From Scylla paramamosain (Eukaryota > Arthropoda > Malacostraca > Decapoda > Portunidae), in the NCBI RefSeq assembly GCF_035594125.1, contig NC_087168.1:6892501-6956500 (forward strand): a stretch of DNA of 64,000 bases, read 5' to 3'. A program made the position numbers and the translations under genes. Positions 39,937 to 51,944 of the stretch are shown in pieces (the stretch's first letter is position 1; each line of letters begins with the position of its first letter). The notes under the pieces are model-generated. The model saw only the letters and a list, made by a program, of their open reading frames with translations, was not told the origin of the DNA and did no database searches.

Positions 39937-40692
39937 TTTACTAACAACACTACTAATTCCACTATCCAAGTCATTGACATATATTACAAACAACATCGGC
40001 CCTAATACTAATAATCCCTTTGTCACCCCACTAATTACTTGACCCCACTCGGATTTAGAGCCGTTTATTACAACACTCTGTCGCCTGCCGCTTGGCCATG
40101 ACGTTATCCAGATTACTTATAACCTTTTTCCAATTCTTAAATACTGTGGAATATATTTCATCTGGTCCTGGTGACTTGAACTTTTCAGCTTATCTATCTC
40201 CTGTTCCACTATCTCTTTAGTTATGGTAATATCTGTCAGCTTCTCATTTTCTTCTACTCTGAATATCTTGTCACTATTCGGCAAATCCTGCATGTTTTCC
40301 TGGGCAAAGACAGTTAAAAAATACTCGTTCACAATTTTACTAATCTCCTCCCAACAACTAAGCAGGTCCCATTCTGCTGTCTTTAAGGAACTATTGTTTC
40401 TCTATTCTTCGTCTTATATGCCTGATAAAATCCCTTGGGGTCCATCTTCGCTTGGCTGGCTACCTTTAATTCATAACTATTTTAAGCTTTCCTTGTTAAA
40501 CTCCTGACTTTTCTAATTCATTAATTCATTTCAAATTCCTTAAAACCACTTCCCCTGTCTTTAATCTCATATATACTTCTCTTTCGCCCTATGTAATGTT
40601 TTAACCTCTGTCATCCATTTATGATCATTTTTCTGCGATCTTATTCTTGTGTAAGGGATATTCCCTAACTGTCCTGAATGTAATTTATCAAC
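39934..40692 (-). mobile_element. CR1-like LINE fragment, degenerate (copy B)
   Basis: Duplicate of the fragment at 20662-21420, with the same internal loss, frameshifts and 3' truncation. Visible differences are few: T/C in the ATTTGAAC/ACTTGAAC stretch at about 40170, and A/G in TAAGAAACT/TAAGGAACT at about 40386. All damage is therefore older than the 19.4-kb duplication. Confidence 0.85.
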
Positions 40693-40707
40693 GAAATATT
40701 TATTTCG

Positions 40708-42177
40708 CTTCTCTATAAAGGGTGTTTTGCTTGAGTTTTAGCGTTTCTGTACATAAGAACCTTTAAAACACGTTTTTAGTAATGTTATTTTGTATTCCTT
40801 TATGGAGCGCTTTCCATGCTTTTCAGCGTTTTGGTGTCTAACACGTTGAAAAACACTCAAAAGACACGTTGATGAAAATGTCGTTTCGTTTCCCGATAAA
40901 GGGGGCTTCCAATGCATTTTGTCTTTTGGTACTTAACAATATGAAAAAAAAAGTTTAAGTAAAAGTTTTCGGTTGAGTTATTTTTCCATATAAAGTTCTA
41001 ATCATGTGTTTTTGAGTCTGGGTACCTAAAAAGCTCAAAATCTCTCATAATACACTTTTCTCGTAATGTCCTTTCTTTTCTCCATGAAGGATGCTTTGCG
41101 TGTAATTTGGCACTTTTATACTTAACAAGCACAAAAACAATCAAAATACAAGTTTTTGATAATGCTAATTTGTTTCTCCGTAAAGGTTATTTTGCATGCT
41201 TTTCTGCGATTTCGGATGTAAGAAGGTGAAAAACACTCTAAAGATACTTTCTTGGTAATGTTATTTTATATTGCCAAATAGGGTGCTTTCAATGCTTTTT
41301 AGCATTTTGATTCCTAACACTCAAGTAAACACTCAAAAGACACGTTTCCTGTAATATAGTTTTGCTTCTTCATATAGGGATCTGCATGCATTATGATGTT
41401 TTGCTACATAATGTGAAAAACGCTCAAAATAAAGATTTTAGGTAATGTTGTTCTTTTTCTCTATATAGGGTGCTATTCATCCTTTTTAGCGTTTTGGTAC
41501 TTAGGAAGCTTACTTAGGAAGCTCAGAAACACAAATAAAACTTGTTTCTCCAAACGTCTTTCCATTTCCCCATAAAGATTGCTTTGTATGTATTTTGACG
41601 TTTTGGTACATAAAAAGAAAAAAAAAACACAAAAACACGTTTTTGGTGATGTTCTGTTTCTCTATTAAGAGATATATAATATATTTAATTTTCATTCAGG
41701 CGGTTTAGTGTTTGGTACCTAAGAGACTCAAAACTCTGATAATACACGTTTCTCGTAATGTCCTATCGTTTCTTCATACAGGGTGCTTTAAATGCATTTT
41801 TAAGATGATGTACGTAACAGACTCAAAAAGACTCAAAATACACGTTTTTGGTAAGGTTTTTTTGTTTGGTAAGATTATTCGTGTTTGTTGCACGCGTTTT
41901 AGCGTTTTGGAACGTAAAAAGTTTAAAACACTTAAAAGACATGCTTATTATTTTGCATTTCTATATAAGGTGCTTTCCATGCTATTTAGCGTTTTCGTGC
42001 CTAACACGCGGAAAAACACATAAAAACACATTTCTTACATTGTTGTTTAATTTTCTCGTATAGCGATTAAGCATTATGGTGTTTTGCTACCTGACAATGT
42101 GAAAAACATTCAAATTACACGATTTTGGTAATGTTTTTTTTCTTTCTCCATTTTTGCGTTTTGGTACCTGAGAACCA
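40708..42177 (+). repeat. Diverged monomeric satellite block (copy B)
   Basis: Near-identical duplicate of 21436-22905, including the 13-bp tandem duplication (41499-41524). It lies between the LINE fragment and the resumed HOR array. Confidence 0.75.
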
Positions 42178-43946
42178 CTTTTCTAGTAATATTTTTTTTT
42201 TTCACACATAAAGCTAGTTTCGCATGCAATTTGGTGTTTTGGTAAGTAAGAATGTTAAAAAGATTCAAAATACACCCATTTGGTAAAGTTGTTCTGTTTC
42301 TCAATTGAGTGTTATTCATGAATTTCAGCATTTTGGTATAAAAGAAACATCTCCATATACACGAGTTTTTGCGTGTTTTGCCTTGTGGTTCTTGTGAAAC
42401 TATAAAACACTCATTTTACACGTTTCTCGTAATGTCCTTTTCTTTCCCCAATATAGAGTGCTTTGCAACTATTTTCGCGTTTTCTGTAGGTAACAAGCTC
42501 AAAAACACTCAAAATATAACTTTTTAGTAATATTATTCTATTTCTTCATATTGGTTGGTTTGCATCCGTTTTAATGTTTTTCTAAGTAAAACACTAAAAA
42601 GACACGTTTTCAGTAATTTTGTTTTGGATTCCCATATAGAGTGACTTCCATATTATTTATCGTTTTGGTGCCTAACTTGCTGAAAAACACTGAAAAGACA
42701 GGTATCTGGTAAAGTCGTTTAATTTCCTCATATAGGTGGCTTTGCATACACTTTAGAGTTTGGTACATAACAGTCCGAAAAAAAAAAGAAGCTAAAATTA
42801 ACTTTTTTCATAATATTATTTTTTTCAAATAATTTCCCTGAATTTTGCCAGAATTTTGGCATCTCGGTACCTATGAAAATAAATAACAAAAACAAATATC
42901 CTAGTTTTTATTTATTTATTTATTTTCTATATAAAGAGTATTATTTGTGGGTTTTAACTCTTTTCGTACTTATGGAACTTAAAAACACTCATAATACACT
43001 TTTCTCGTAATGTCCTTTCGTTTCCCAAACATAGATTTCTTTGCATGTATTTAAGCGTTTTTATACGTAACAGATCAAAAACACTGAAAATTAATGTTTT
43101 TCGTAATGTTATTTTGTTTCTCCATAAAGGGTGTTTTGCATGCATTTTAGTGTTTTGGTATGTAAGGAGCTGAAAAACACTTAAAGACAAGTTCTTGGTA
43201 AATGTTGGTTTTATTCCCATGTAATGTCATTGCCCTGCTTTTTTTTGCTTTATTGCCTAACACGCTCAAAAACAGTCAAAAAACACTTTTTTTCTGGTAA
43301 TGTCATTTATTTCCCACATAAAGCTAGTTTCGCATGTAATAACGGGTTTTGGTAACTAAGAAAATATGAAAAAAACTCAAAATACACGCATTTGGTAAGG
43401 TTGTTCTGTTTCTCAATTAAGAGTGTTATTCATGAATTTCAGCGTTTTGTTATCTAAGAAACATCTCCATATACACGAGTTTTTGCTTGTTTTTTCCTTG
43501 TGGTTCTTGTGAAACTATAAAACATTATAAACGTTTCTCGTAATGTCCATTTGTTTCCCAATATAGAGAGATTTGCATCCATTTTCGCTCAAAAACAAAA
43601 AATAATACCTTTTTTTGGTAATATTAATCTATTTCATGATATTGGTTGATTTGCATTCGTTTTAGCGTTTTTCTACGTAAAACACTGAAAAGACACGTTT
43701 TCAGTAATTTTGCTTTGGATTTCCATACAGAGTGACTTCCATATTATTTATTGTTTTGGTGCCTAACATACTGAAAAACAGGCAAAAGACAGGTTTCATG
43801 TAAAGTCGTTTAATTTCCCCATATAGGTGGCTCTACATGCAGTTTAGGGTTTGGTACATAACAGTCTGAAAAAAAAAGCTAAAATTAACTTTTTTTATTT
43901 TTTTTCACATAAATTCCCTGAATTTTGCCAGAATTTTGGCATCTCG

Positions 43947-44480
43947 GTACCTATGAAGATTAATAACAAAAAAAAATGCTATTTTTTCATTTATTTATTT
44001 ATTTTTGGTACTTAAGGAACGTATAAACACTCATAATACTCGTTTCTCGTAATGTCCTTTTGTTTCCTAAGGATAAGGTTCTTTGCATGTATTTAAGCGT
44101 TTTTATAGGTAACATGATCAAAAACACTCAAAATATACCTTTTTCGTAATGTTGTTCTATTTCTTCATATTGGTTGGTTTCCATCCGTTTTAGCGTTTTT
44201 CTACGTAAAACACAGAAAAGACACGTTTTCAGTAATTTTGTTTTGGATTCCCATATAGAGTGACTTCCATGTTATTTATCGTTTTGGTGCCTAACATGCT
44301 GAAAAAAACACTCAAAAGACATGTTTCTTGTAAAGTCGTTTAATTTCCCCATATAGGTAGCTTTGCATACACTTTAGGGTTTGGTACATAACAGTCCGAA
44401 AAAAAGCTAAAATTAACCTTTTACATAATATTCTTTTTTCACGTAATTTTCCTGAATTTTGCCAGAATTTTGGCATCTTG
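43947..44480 (+). repeat. 533-bp short HOR unit (copy B)
   Basis: Counterpart of 24676-25210, with the same switch from sub-repeat 2 to 7 inside the shared core. Confidence 0.85.
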
Positions 44481-45056
44481 GTACCTATGAAGATCAATAA
44501 AAAAAATGCTATTTTTTTTATTCTTTTTTATTTTTTTCTCTATAAAGAGTGTTATTTGTGGGTTTTAGCTTTTTGGTACTTAAGGAACTTCTAAACACTC
44601 ATAATACACATTCCTCGCAATGTCCTTTCATTCCCAAACATAGGGTTCTTTCCATGTATTTAGGCGTTTTTATTGGTAACAAGCCCAAAAACACTCAAAA
44701 TACATGTTTTTGATAATGTTATTCTGTTTTTCCATAAAGGGTGTTTTGCATGGGTTTTAGCGTTTTGGTATGTAAGGAGCTCAAAAAAACTTAAAGGCAA
44801 GTTCTTGGTAAAAGTTGGTTATATTCCCATGTAATGTGATTGCCCTGCTTTTTAGTGCTTTATTACCTAACACGCTGAAAATCACTAAAAAGACACTTTT
44901 CTAGTATTTTTTTTTCCACAGTTCCGCATGTAATTTGGGGTTGGACCACTAAGAATGTGAAAAAAAACACTCAAAATACACTCATTTCCTAAGATTGTTC
45001 TGTTTCTCAATTAAGAGTATTATTCATGAGTTTCAGCATTTTGGTATCTAAGAATA

Positions 45057-45251
45057 TACAAAAAAGTTGAGTGTTTTTAAGCTTGTTACCTACAAAAAAA
45101 CGTGAAAATGAATGCAAAGCAGTCTGTATTTGGAAAAAAAAAGGATATTACAAGAAAATTGTATAATGAATGTTTTAATACTTTTCAAGAACCATAAGGC
45201 AAAAAACTCAAAAACTCGTATATAAGCTTAAAAACACTCAACTTTTTTGTA
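45057..45251. repeat. In-place inversion with 28-bp inverted repeats (copy B)
   Basis: Arms 45057-45084 and 45224-45251 are identical to those of copy A at 25787-25814 and 25955-25982. The spacer is one base shorter in a homopolymer. Confidence 0.9.
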
Positions 45252-48200
45252 ATGTTATTCTATTTCTTCATATTGGTTGGTTTGCATCCGTTTTAGGGTT
45301 CTACGCTAAAACTGAAAAGACACGTTTTCAGTAATATTGTTGAAATTGCTGAAAACAAAGACACGTTTCTTGTAAAGTCGTGTAATTTCCCCATATAGGT
45401 TGCTTTGCATGCACTTCCGTGTTTCGTACATAACTCCGGAAAAAAGCTAAAATTATTTTTTTTTTCACATAATTTCCCTGAATTTTCTCAGAATTTTGGC
45501 ATCTCGGTACCTATGAAGATGAATAACAAAAAAAAAAAAATCTATTTTTTTAAATTATTTTTTTTCTCTATAAAGAGTGTTATTTGTGGGTTTTAGATTT
45601 TTGGTACTTAAGGAACTTAAACATACTCATAATACACGTTTTTCGTAATGTCCTTTCGTTTCACAAATATAGCGTTCTTTGCATGTATTTAAGCGATTTT
45701 ATAGGTAACATGATCAAAAACACTCAAAATACATGTTTTTGGTAATGTTATTCTGTTTCTCCATAAAGGTTGTTTTGCATGTGTTTAGCGGTTTGGTATG
45801 TAAGGAGTTAAAAAACACTTAAAGGCAAGTTCTTCGTAAAATTTGGTTTTATTCCAATGTAATGTGATTGTTCTGCTTTTTAGTGTTTTGTTGCATATAA
45901 CGCTCAAAAACACTCAAAAGACACTTTTCTGGTAATGTCATTTTTTTCCCACATAAAGCTAGTTTCGCATGTAATTTGGGATTTTCATAACTAAGAATGT
46001 GAAAAACACTCAAAATACACACATTTGGTAAGGTAGTTCTGTTTTTCAATTAAAAGTGTTATTCTTGAGTTTTAGCGTTTTGGTATGTAAGAAACTTCTT
46101 TATATACACGAATTTTTTGCGTTTTTTGCCTTGTGGTTCTTGTGAAACTATAAAACACTCATTATACACGTTTCTCGTAACGTCTTTTGCTTCCCTATAT
46201 AGAGTGCTTACTATCCATTTGCGCGTTTTTTGTAGGTAAAAAGCTCAAAAACACTTTTTGGTAATGTTATTCTATTTCTTCATATTTGTTGGTTTGCATC
46301 CGTTTTAGCGTTTTTTCTACGTAAAACACTGAAAAGACATATTTTCAGTAATTTTGTTTTGGATTCACATATTGACTGACTTCCATATTATTTATCGTTT
46401 TAGTGCCTAACATGCTGAAAAACACTGAAAATACAGGTTTCTGGTTTAACTTCCTTATATAGGTGTCATGCACTTTAGAGTTTGATACATAAAAATCCGA
46501 AAAAGAGCTATAATTAACTTTTTTGATAATGTTCTTTTTTCCATATAAATTCCCTGAATTTTGGCAGAATTTTGGCATCTTGATACCTATGAAAATCAAT
46601 ATAAAAAAAAGCTATTTTTTAATTTATTTATTTATTTATTTTTCTCTATAAAGAGTGTTATTTGTGGGTTTTAACGTTTTAGTACTTAAGGAACTTAAAA
46701 ACGGTCCTAATACACGTTTCTCGTAATGTCCTTTCGTTCCCAAACATAGGGTTATTTGCATGTATTTAAGCGTTTTTATAGGTAACATGATCAAAACACT
46801 TAAAACACATGTTTTTAGTAATGTTATTCTGCTTCTCCATAGAGGAGTTTTTTGCATGCGTTTTAGTGTTTTGGATTCTAAGGAGGTTAAAAACACTTCA
46901 AGGCAAGTTCTTGGTAAAAGTTGGTTTTATTCCCATGTAATGTAATTGCCCTGTTTTTTTTTTTTTTTTTTTTTTTTTGTGATTTATTGCCTAACACGCT
47001 CAAAAACACTCAAAAGATACTTCTGGTAATGTCATTTTTTTTCCAACATAGTTTCGCGTGCTATTTCGAGTTTTGCTAACTAAGAATCTGAAAAACACTC
47101 AAAATACACGCATATGGTAAGGTTGTTCTGTTTCTCAATTAATATTGTTATTCATGAGTTTCAGCATTTTGGTATCTAAGAAACTTCTTTATATACACGA
47201 GTTTTTGCGTTTTTTGCGTTTTGGTTCTTGTGAACCACAAGTTCTTTTGCTCAAAAATAATAAGACACTCATTACACACGTTTCTTGTAATATCCTTTTG
47301 TTTCCCAATAGGGAGTGCTTTGCATCCATTTTCGCGTTTTTTGTAGGTAACAAGCTCAAAAACACTCAAAATGTACCTTTTTGGTAATGTTATTTTATTT
47401 CTTCTTATTGGCTGGTTTGCATCCGTTTTAGCGTTTTTCTGCGTAAAACACCGAAAAGACACGTTTTCAGTAATTTTGTTTTACATTCCCATATAGAGTG
47501 ACTTGCATATTATTTACCATTATGGTGCCAAACAAGCTGAAAAACACTCATAAGACAGTTTTCTGGCAAAAACGTTTGATTTCCCCATATAAGTGGCTTT
47601 GCATGCACTTTAGGGTTTGGTACATAACAGTACGAAAAAAAAGCCTAAATTAACTTTTTTGATAATTGACTCATAATTTCCTGAATTTTGCCCAAATTTT
47701 GGCATCTAAGTACCTGTGAAGATGAAAAAAGAAAGGAAAAAATATCGTATTTATTTATTTTTATTTTTTTCTGAATAAAGAGTGTTATTTGTGGCTTTTA
47801 GCTTTTTGGTAAATAGTGATCTTAAAAACACTCATAATACACGTTTCTCGTAATGTCCTTTCGTTTCCCAAAAATAGGGTTCATTGCATGTATTTAAGCG
47901 TTTTTATTGGTAACATGATCAAAAACACTCAAAATATATGTTTTTGGTAATGCTATTCTCTTTCTCCATAAAGTGTGTTTTGCATGCGTTTTAGTGTTTT
48001 GGTATATAAGGAGCTCAAAACACTTAAAGGCAAGTTCTTGGTAAAAAATGATTCTAGCCATGTAAAGTGATTCCCATGCTTTTTAGTGCTTTATTGCCTA
48101 TCACGCTCAAAAACACTCAAAAGACACTTTTCTGGTAATGTCATTTTTTTTCCCACATAAAGCTGGTTTCGCATGCAATTTGGGATTTTGGTAACTAAGA

Positions 48201-48476
48201 ATGTGAAAAGCACTCAAAATACACGCATTTAGTAAAGTTGTTCTGTTTCTCAATTAAGAGTGTTATACATGAGTTTCAGCATTTTGGTATCTAGGAAACT
48301 TCTCCATATACACGAGTTTTTGCGTTTTTTGCCTTGTTGTTCTTTTGAACTATAATACACTCATTATACACTTTTCTCGCAATGTCCCTTTGTTTCCCAA
48401 AATAGAGTCCTTTTTATCAATTTTAGCGTTTTTTTTTGTAGGTAGCAAGCTCAAAAACACTCAAAATATACCTTTT

Positions 48477-51463
48477 TAGTTGTTTTTTCTATTTCTTGAT
48501 ATTGGTTGGTTTGCATCCATTTTAACGTTTTTCTACGTAAAACACTGGGAAGACACGTTTTCAGTAATTTTGTTTTGGATTCTCATATAAAGTGAGTTCC
48601 TTATTATTTATCATTTTGGTGCCTAACATGCTGAAAAACACTCAAAAGACAGATTTCTGGTAAGGTCGTTTAATTTCCTCATATAAGAGGCTTTGCATGC
48701 ACTTTAGGGTTTGGTATATAACAGTCCGAAAAAAAAGCAAAAAAAAACTTTTTTTATAATTTTCTTTTATCATATAATAGCCCGGAATTTTCCCAGAATT
48801 TTGGCATCTCGGTACCTATGAAGATGAATAACAAAAAAAAAAAAATCCTATTTTTTTATTTTTTATTTATTTATTTTTTGTAAATAAAGAGTGTTATTTG
48901 TGGGTTTTAGCTTTTCGGTACTTAAGGAACTAAAAAATACTCATAATACATATTTCTCGTAATGTCCTTTCGTTTCCCAAACATAAGGTTTTTTGCATGT
49001 ATTTAAGCGTTTTTATAGATAACATGATCAAAAACACTCAAAATTCATATTTTTCGTAATGTTATTCTGTTTCTCCATAAAGTTTGTTTTGCATGCGTTT
49101 TAGCGGTTTGGTATATAAGGAGCTCAAAAATACTTAAAGGCAAGTTTTTGGTATAAATTGGTGTTATTCCAATGTAATATGATTACCCTGCTTTTTAGTG
49201 CTTTATTGCCTATCACGCTCAAAAACACTTAAAAGACACTTTTCTGGTAATGTCATTTTTTTCTCACATAAAGGTTATTTCGCATGCAATTTGGGGTTTT
49301 GGTAACTAAGAATGTGAAAAGCACTCAAAATACACGCATTTAGTAAGGTTGTTCTGTTTCTCAATTAAAAAAGTTTCAGCATTTTGGTATCTAGGAAGCT
49401 TCTCCATATACACGAGTTTTTGTGTTTTTTGCCTTTTGGTTCTTTTGAACTATAAAAAAAACTCATTATACACTTTTCTTGCAAAGTCCTTTTGTTTTCT
49501 AATATAGAGTGCTTTGCATCAATTTTCGCGTTTTTTGTAGGTAACAAGCTCAAAAACATTCAAAATATACCGTTTTGGTAATGTTTTTTCCATTTCTTGA
49601 TATTGGTTGGTTTGGATCCGTTTTAGCGTTTTCCTACGTAAAACACAGAAAAAACACGTTTTCAGCAATTTTGTTTTTGGATTCACATATAGAGTGAGTT
49701 CCTTATTATTTATCGTTTTGGTGCTATTTTTCGTTTTTATGCTGAAAAACACTCAAAAAACAGATTTCTGTTAAGGTCGTTTAATTTCCTCTTTGGATGC
49801 ATTATAGGGTTTGGTACATAACAGTCCGAAAAAAAAAACTAAAATTTACGTTTGTGATAATTTTCTTTTATCATATAATAGCCCTGACTTTTCCCAGAAT
49901 TTTGGCATCTCGGTACCTATGAACATGAATAACAAAAAAAAAAAAAAATCCTATTTTTTTATTTTTTTTACTTTTTTTTCTAAATAAAAAGTGTTATTTG
50001 TGGGTTTTAGCTTTTTGGTACTTAAAGAACTTAAAAACACCTATAATACACATTTCTCGTAGTGTCCTTTCGTTTCGCAAACATAAGGTTCTTTGCATGT
50101 ATTTAAGCGTTTTTATAGATAACATGATCAAAAACACTCAAAATATATGTTTTTGGTAATTTTATTCTGTTTCTCCATAAAAAGTGTTTTGCATGCGTTT
50201 TAGCGTTTTGGTGTGTAATGAGCTCAAAAAAACTTAAAGGCAAGATCTTGGTAAAAGTTGTTTTTGTTCCCATGAAATGTGATTGCCCTGATTTTTAGTG
50301 CTTTATTGCCTAACACGCTCAAAAACACTCAAAAGACACTTTTCTGGTAATATTATTTGTTTTCCCACATAAAGCTAGTTTTGCATGGAATTTGGGGTTT
50401 TGGTAACTAAGAATGTGAAAAAAAACTCAAAACACAGACGTTTAGTCTATTTCTTAATTAAAAGTGTTATTCATGAGTTTCAGCATTTTGGTATGTAAGA
50501 AATTTCTCTATATACACGAGTTTTTGCGTTTATTGCCTTGTGGTTCTTTTAAAACTATAAAACACTCATTATACACGTTTCTCGTAATGTCCTTTTGTTT
50601 CCTAATATAGAGTGCTTTATATCCATTTTTGCATTTTTTTGTAGGTAACAAGCTCAAAAATACTCAAAATATATCTTTTTGGTAATGTTATTCTATTTCT
50701 TCATAAAGGTTGGTTTGCATCCGCTTTAGCGTTTTTCTACGTAAAACACTGAAAAGACACGTTTTCAGTAATTTTCTTTTGGATTCACATATTGACTGAC
50801 TTCCATATTATTTATCGTTTTAGTGCCTAACATGCTGAAAAACACTGAAAAGACAGGTTTCTGGTAAAGTCGTTTAACTTCCCTATATAGGTGGCTTTGG
50901 ATGCACTTTAGGGTTTGGTACATAACAATCCGAATAAAAAAGCTATAAATAACTCTTTTGGTAATGTTCTTTTTTCCACATAAATTCCCTGAAATTTGGC
51001 AGAATTTTGGCATCTCGGTACCTATAAGGATAAATAACAAAAAAATAAATAAATAAATAAATAAAAAATCCAATTTTTTTAATTTTTTGTTAATTATTTT
51101 TTTTCAAAATAAAGAGTGTTATTTATGGGTTTTAGCTTTTAGGTACTGAAAAAAATTTAAAAAAACACTCATAATACACGTTTCTCGTAATGTCCTTTCG
51201 TTTCCCAAACATAAAGTTCTTTGCATGTATTTAAGCGTTTTTATAGATATCATGATCAAAAACACTCAAAATACATGTATTTGGTAATATTATTCTGTTT
51301 CTTTATAAAATGTATTTTGCATGCGTTTTAGCGTTTTGGTATGTAAGGCGCTCAAAAACACTTAAAGGCAAGTTCTTGGTAAAATTTGGTTTTATTCCCA
51401 TGTAATGTGATTGACCTTCCTTTTAGTGCTTTATTGCGTAACACGTTCAAAAACACTCAAAAG
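48477..51463 (+). repeat. HOR array, forward, right of the duplication
   Basis: HOR units have landmarks at about 48812, 49913 and 51018, spaced 1101 and 1105 bp. The stretch 50420-51463 shares unit-specific variants with 7720-8777, such as GTTTATTGCCTTGTGGTTC and CACATATTGACTGA. It leads into the same kind of inverted cassette. An (ATAA)n tract lies at about 51042-51064. Confidence 0.88.
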
Positions 51464-51944
51464 ACATGCAAGGCCTCGCATATGAGGAAATTAAAGACCT
51501 TACCAGAAATCTGTCTTTTGAGTGTTTTTCAGCATGTTAGGCACCAAAACGATAAATAATAAAGAACTCACTCTATGTGGGAATCCAAAAGAAAATTACT
51601 GAAAACCTGTCTTCTCAGTGTTTTACGTAGAAAAACGCTAAAACTGATGCAAACCAATCCATATCAAGAAGCAGAAAAACATTACCAAAAATGTATATTT
51701 TGAGTGTTTTTGAGCTTGTTATCTACAAAAAAATAAAACGCAAAAATTGATACAAAGCACTCTATATTGGGAAACAAAGGGACATTGCAAGAAAAGTGTA
51801 TAATGAATGTTTTATAGTTCAAAAAAACCACAAGGCAAAAAACGCAAAAACTCGTGTATATGGAGAAGTTTTCTAGATACCAAAATGCAGAAACTCGTGA
51901 ATAACACTCTTAATTGAGAAACAGAACAACCTTACTAAATGCGT
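51464..51944 (-). repeat. Inverted satellite cassette c (full length, about 480 bp)
   Basis: The left border AAAAGACATGCAAGGCCTCG joins forward sub-repeat 4 to reversed sub-repeat 10. Reversed 9, 8, 7, 6 and part of 5 follow. The right border GCGTGTCAAAAACACTAAAA (51941-51960) joins forward sub-repeat 3. This is the most complete copy in forward-oriented surroundings. Confidence 0.88.

Larger units (their letters stand above)
29121..48476 (+). repeat. Copy B of the 19.4-kb tandem duplication
   Basis: Head-to-tail copy of 9543-29120. Over the LINE fragment and its flanks I see only a few substitutions per kilobase. In satellite parts there are also homopolymer length changes. Copy B lacks 113 bp near 29663 and the extra 167-bp repeat near 18960, and keeps 77 bp near 45480 that copy A lost. 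To the right, copy B passes into different sequence at about 48477 (CCTTTTTAGTTGTTTTTTCT). No gene is present. Confidence 0.92.
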
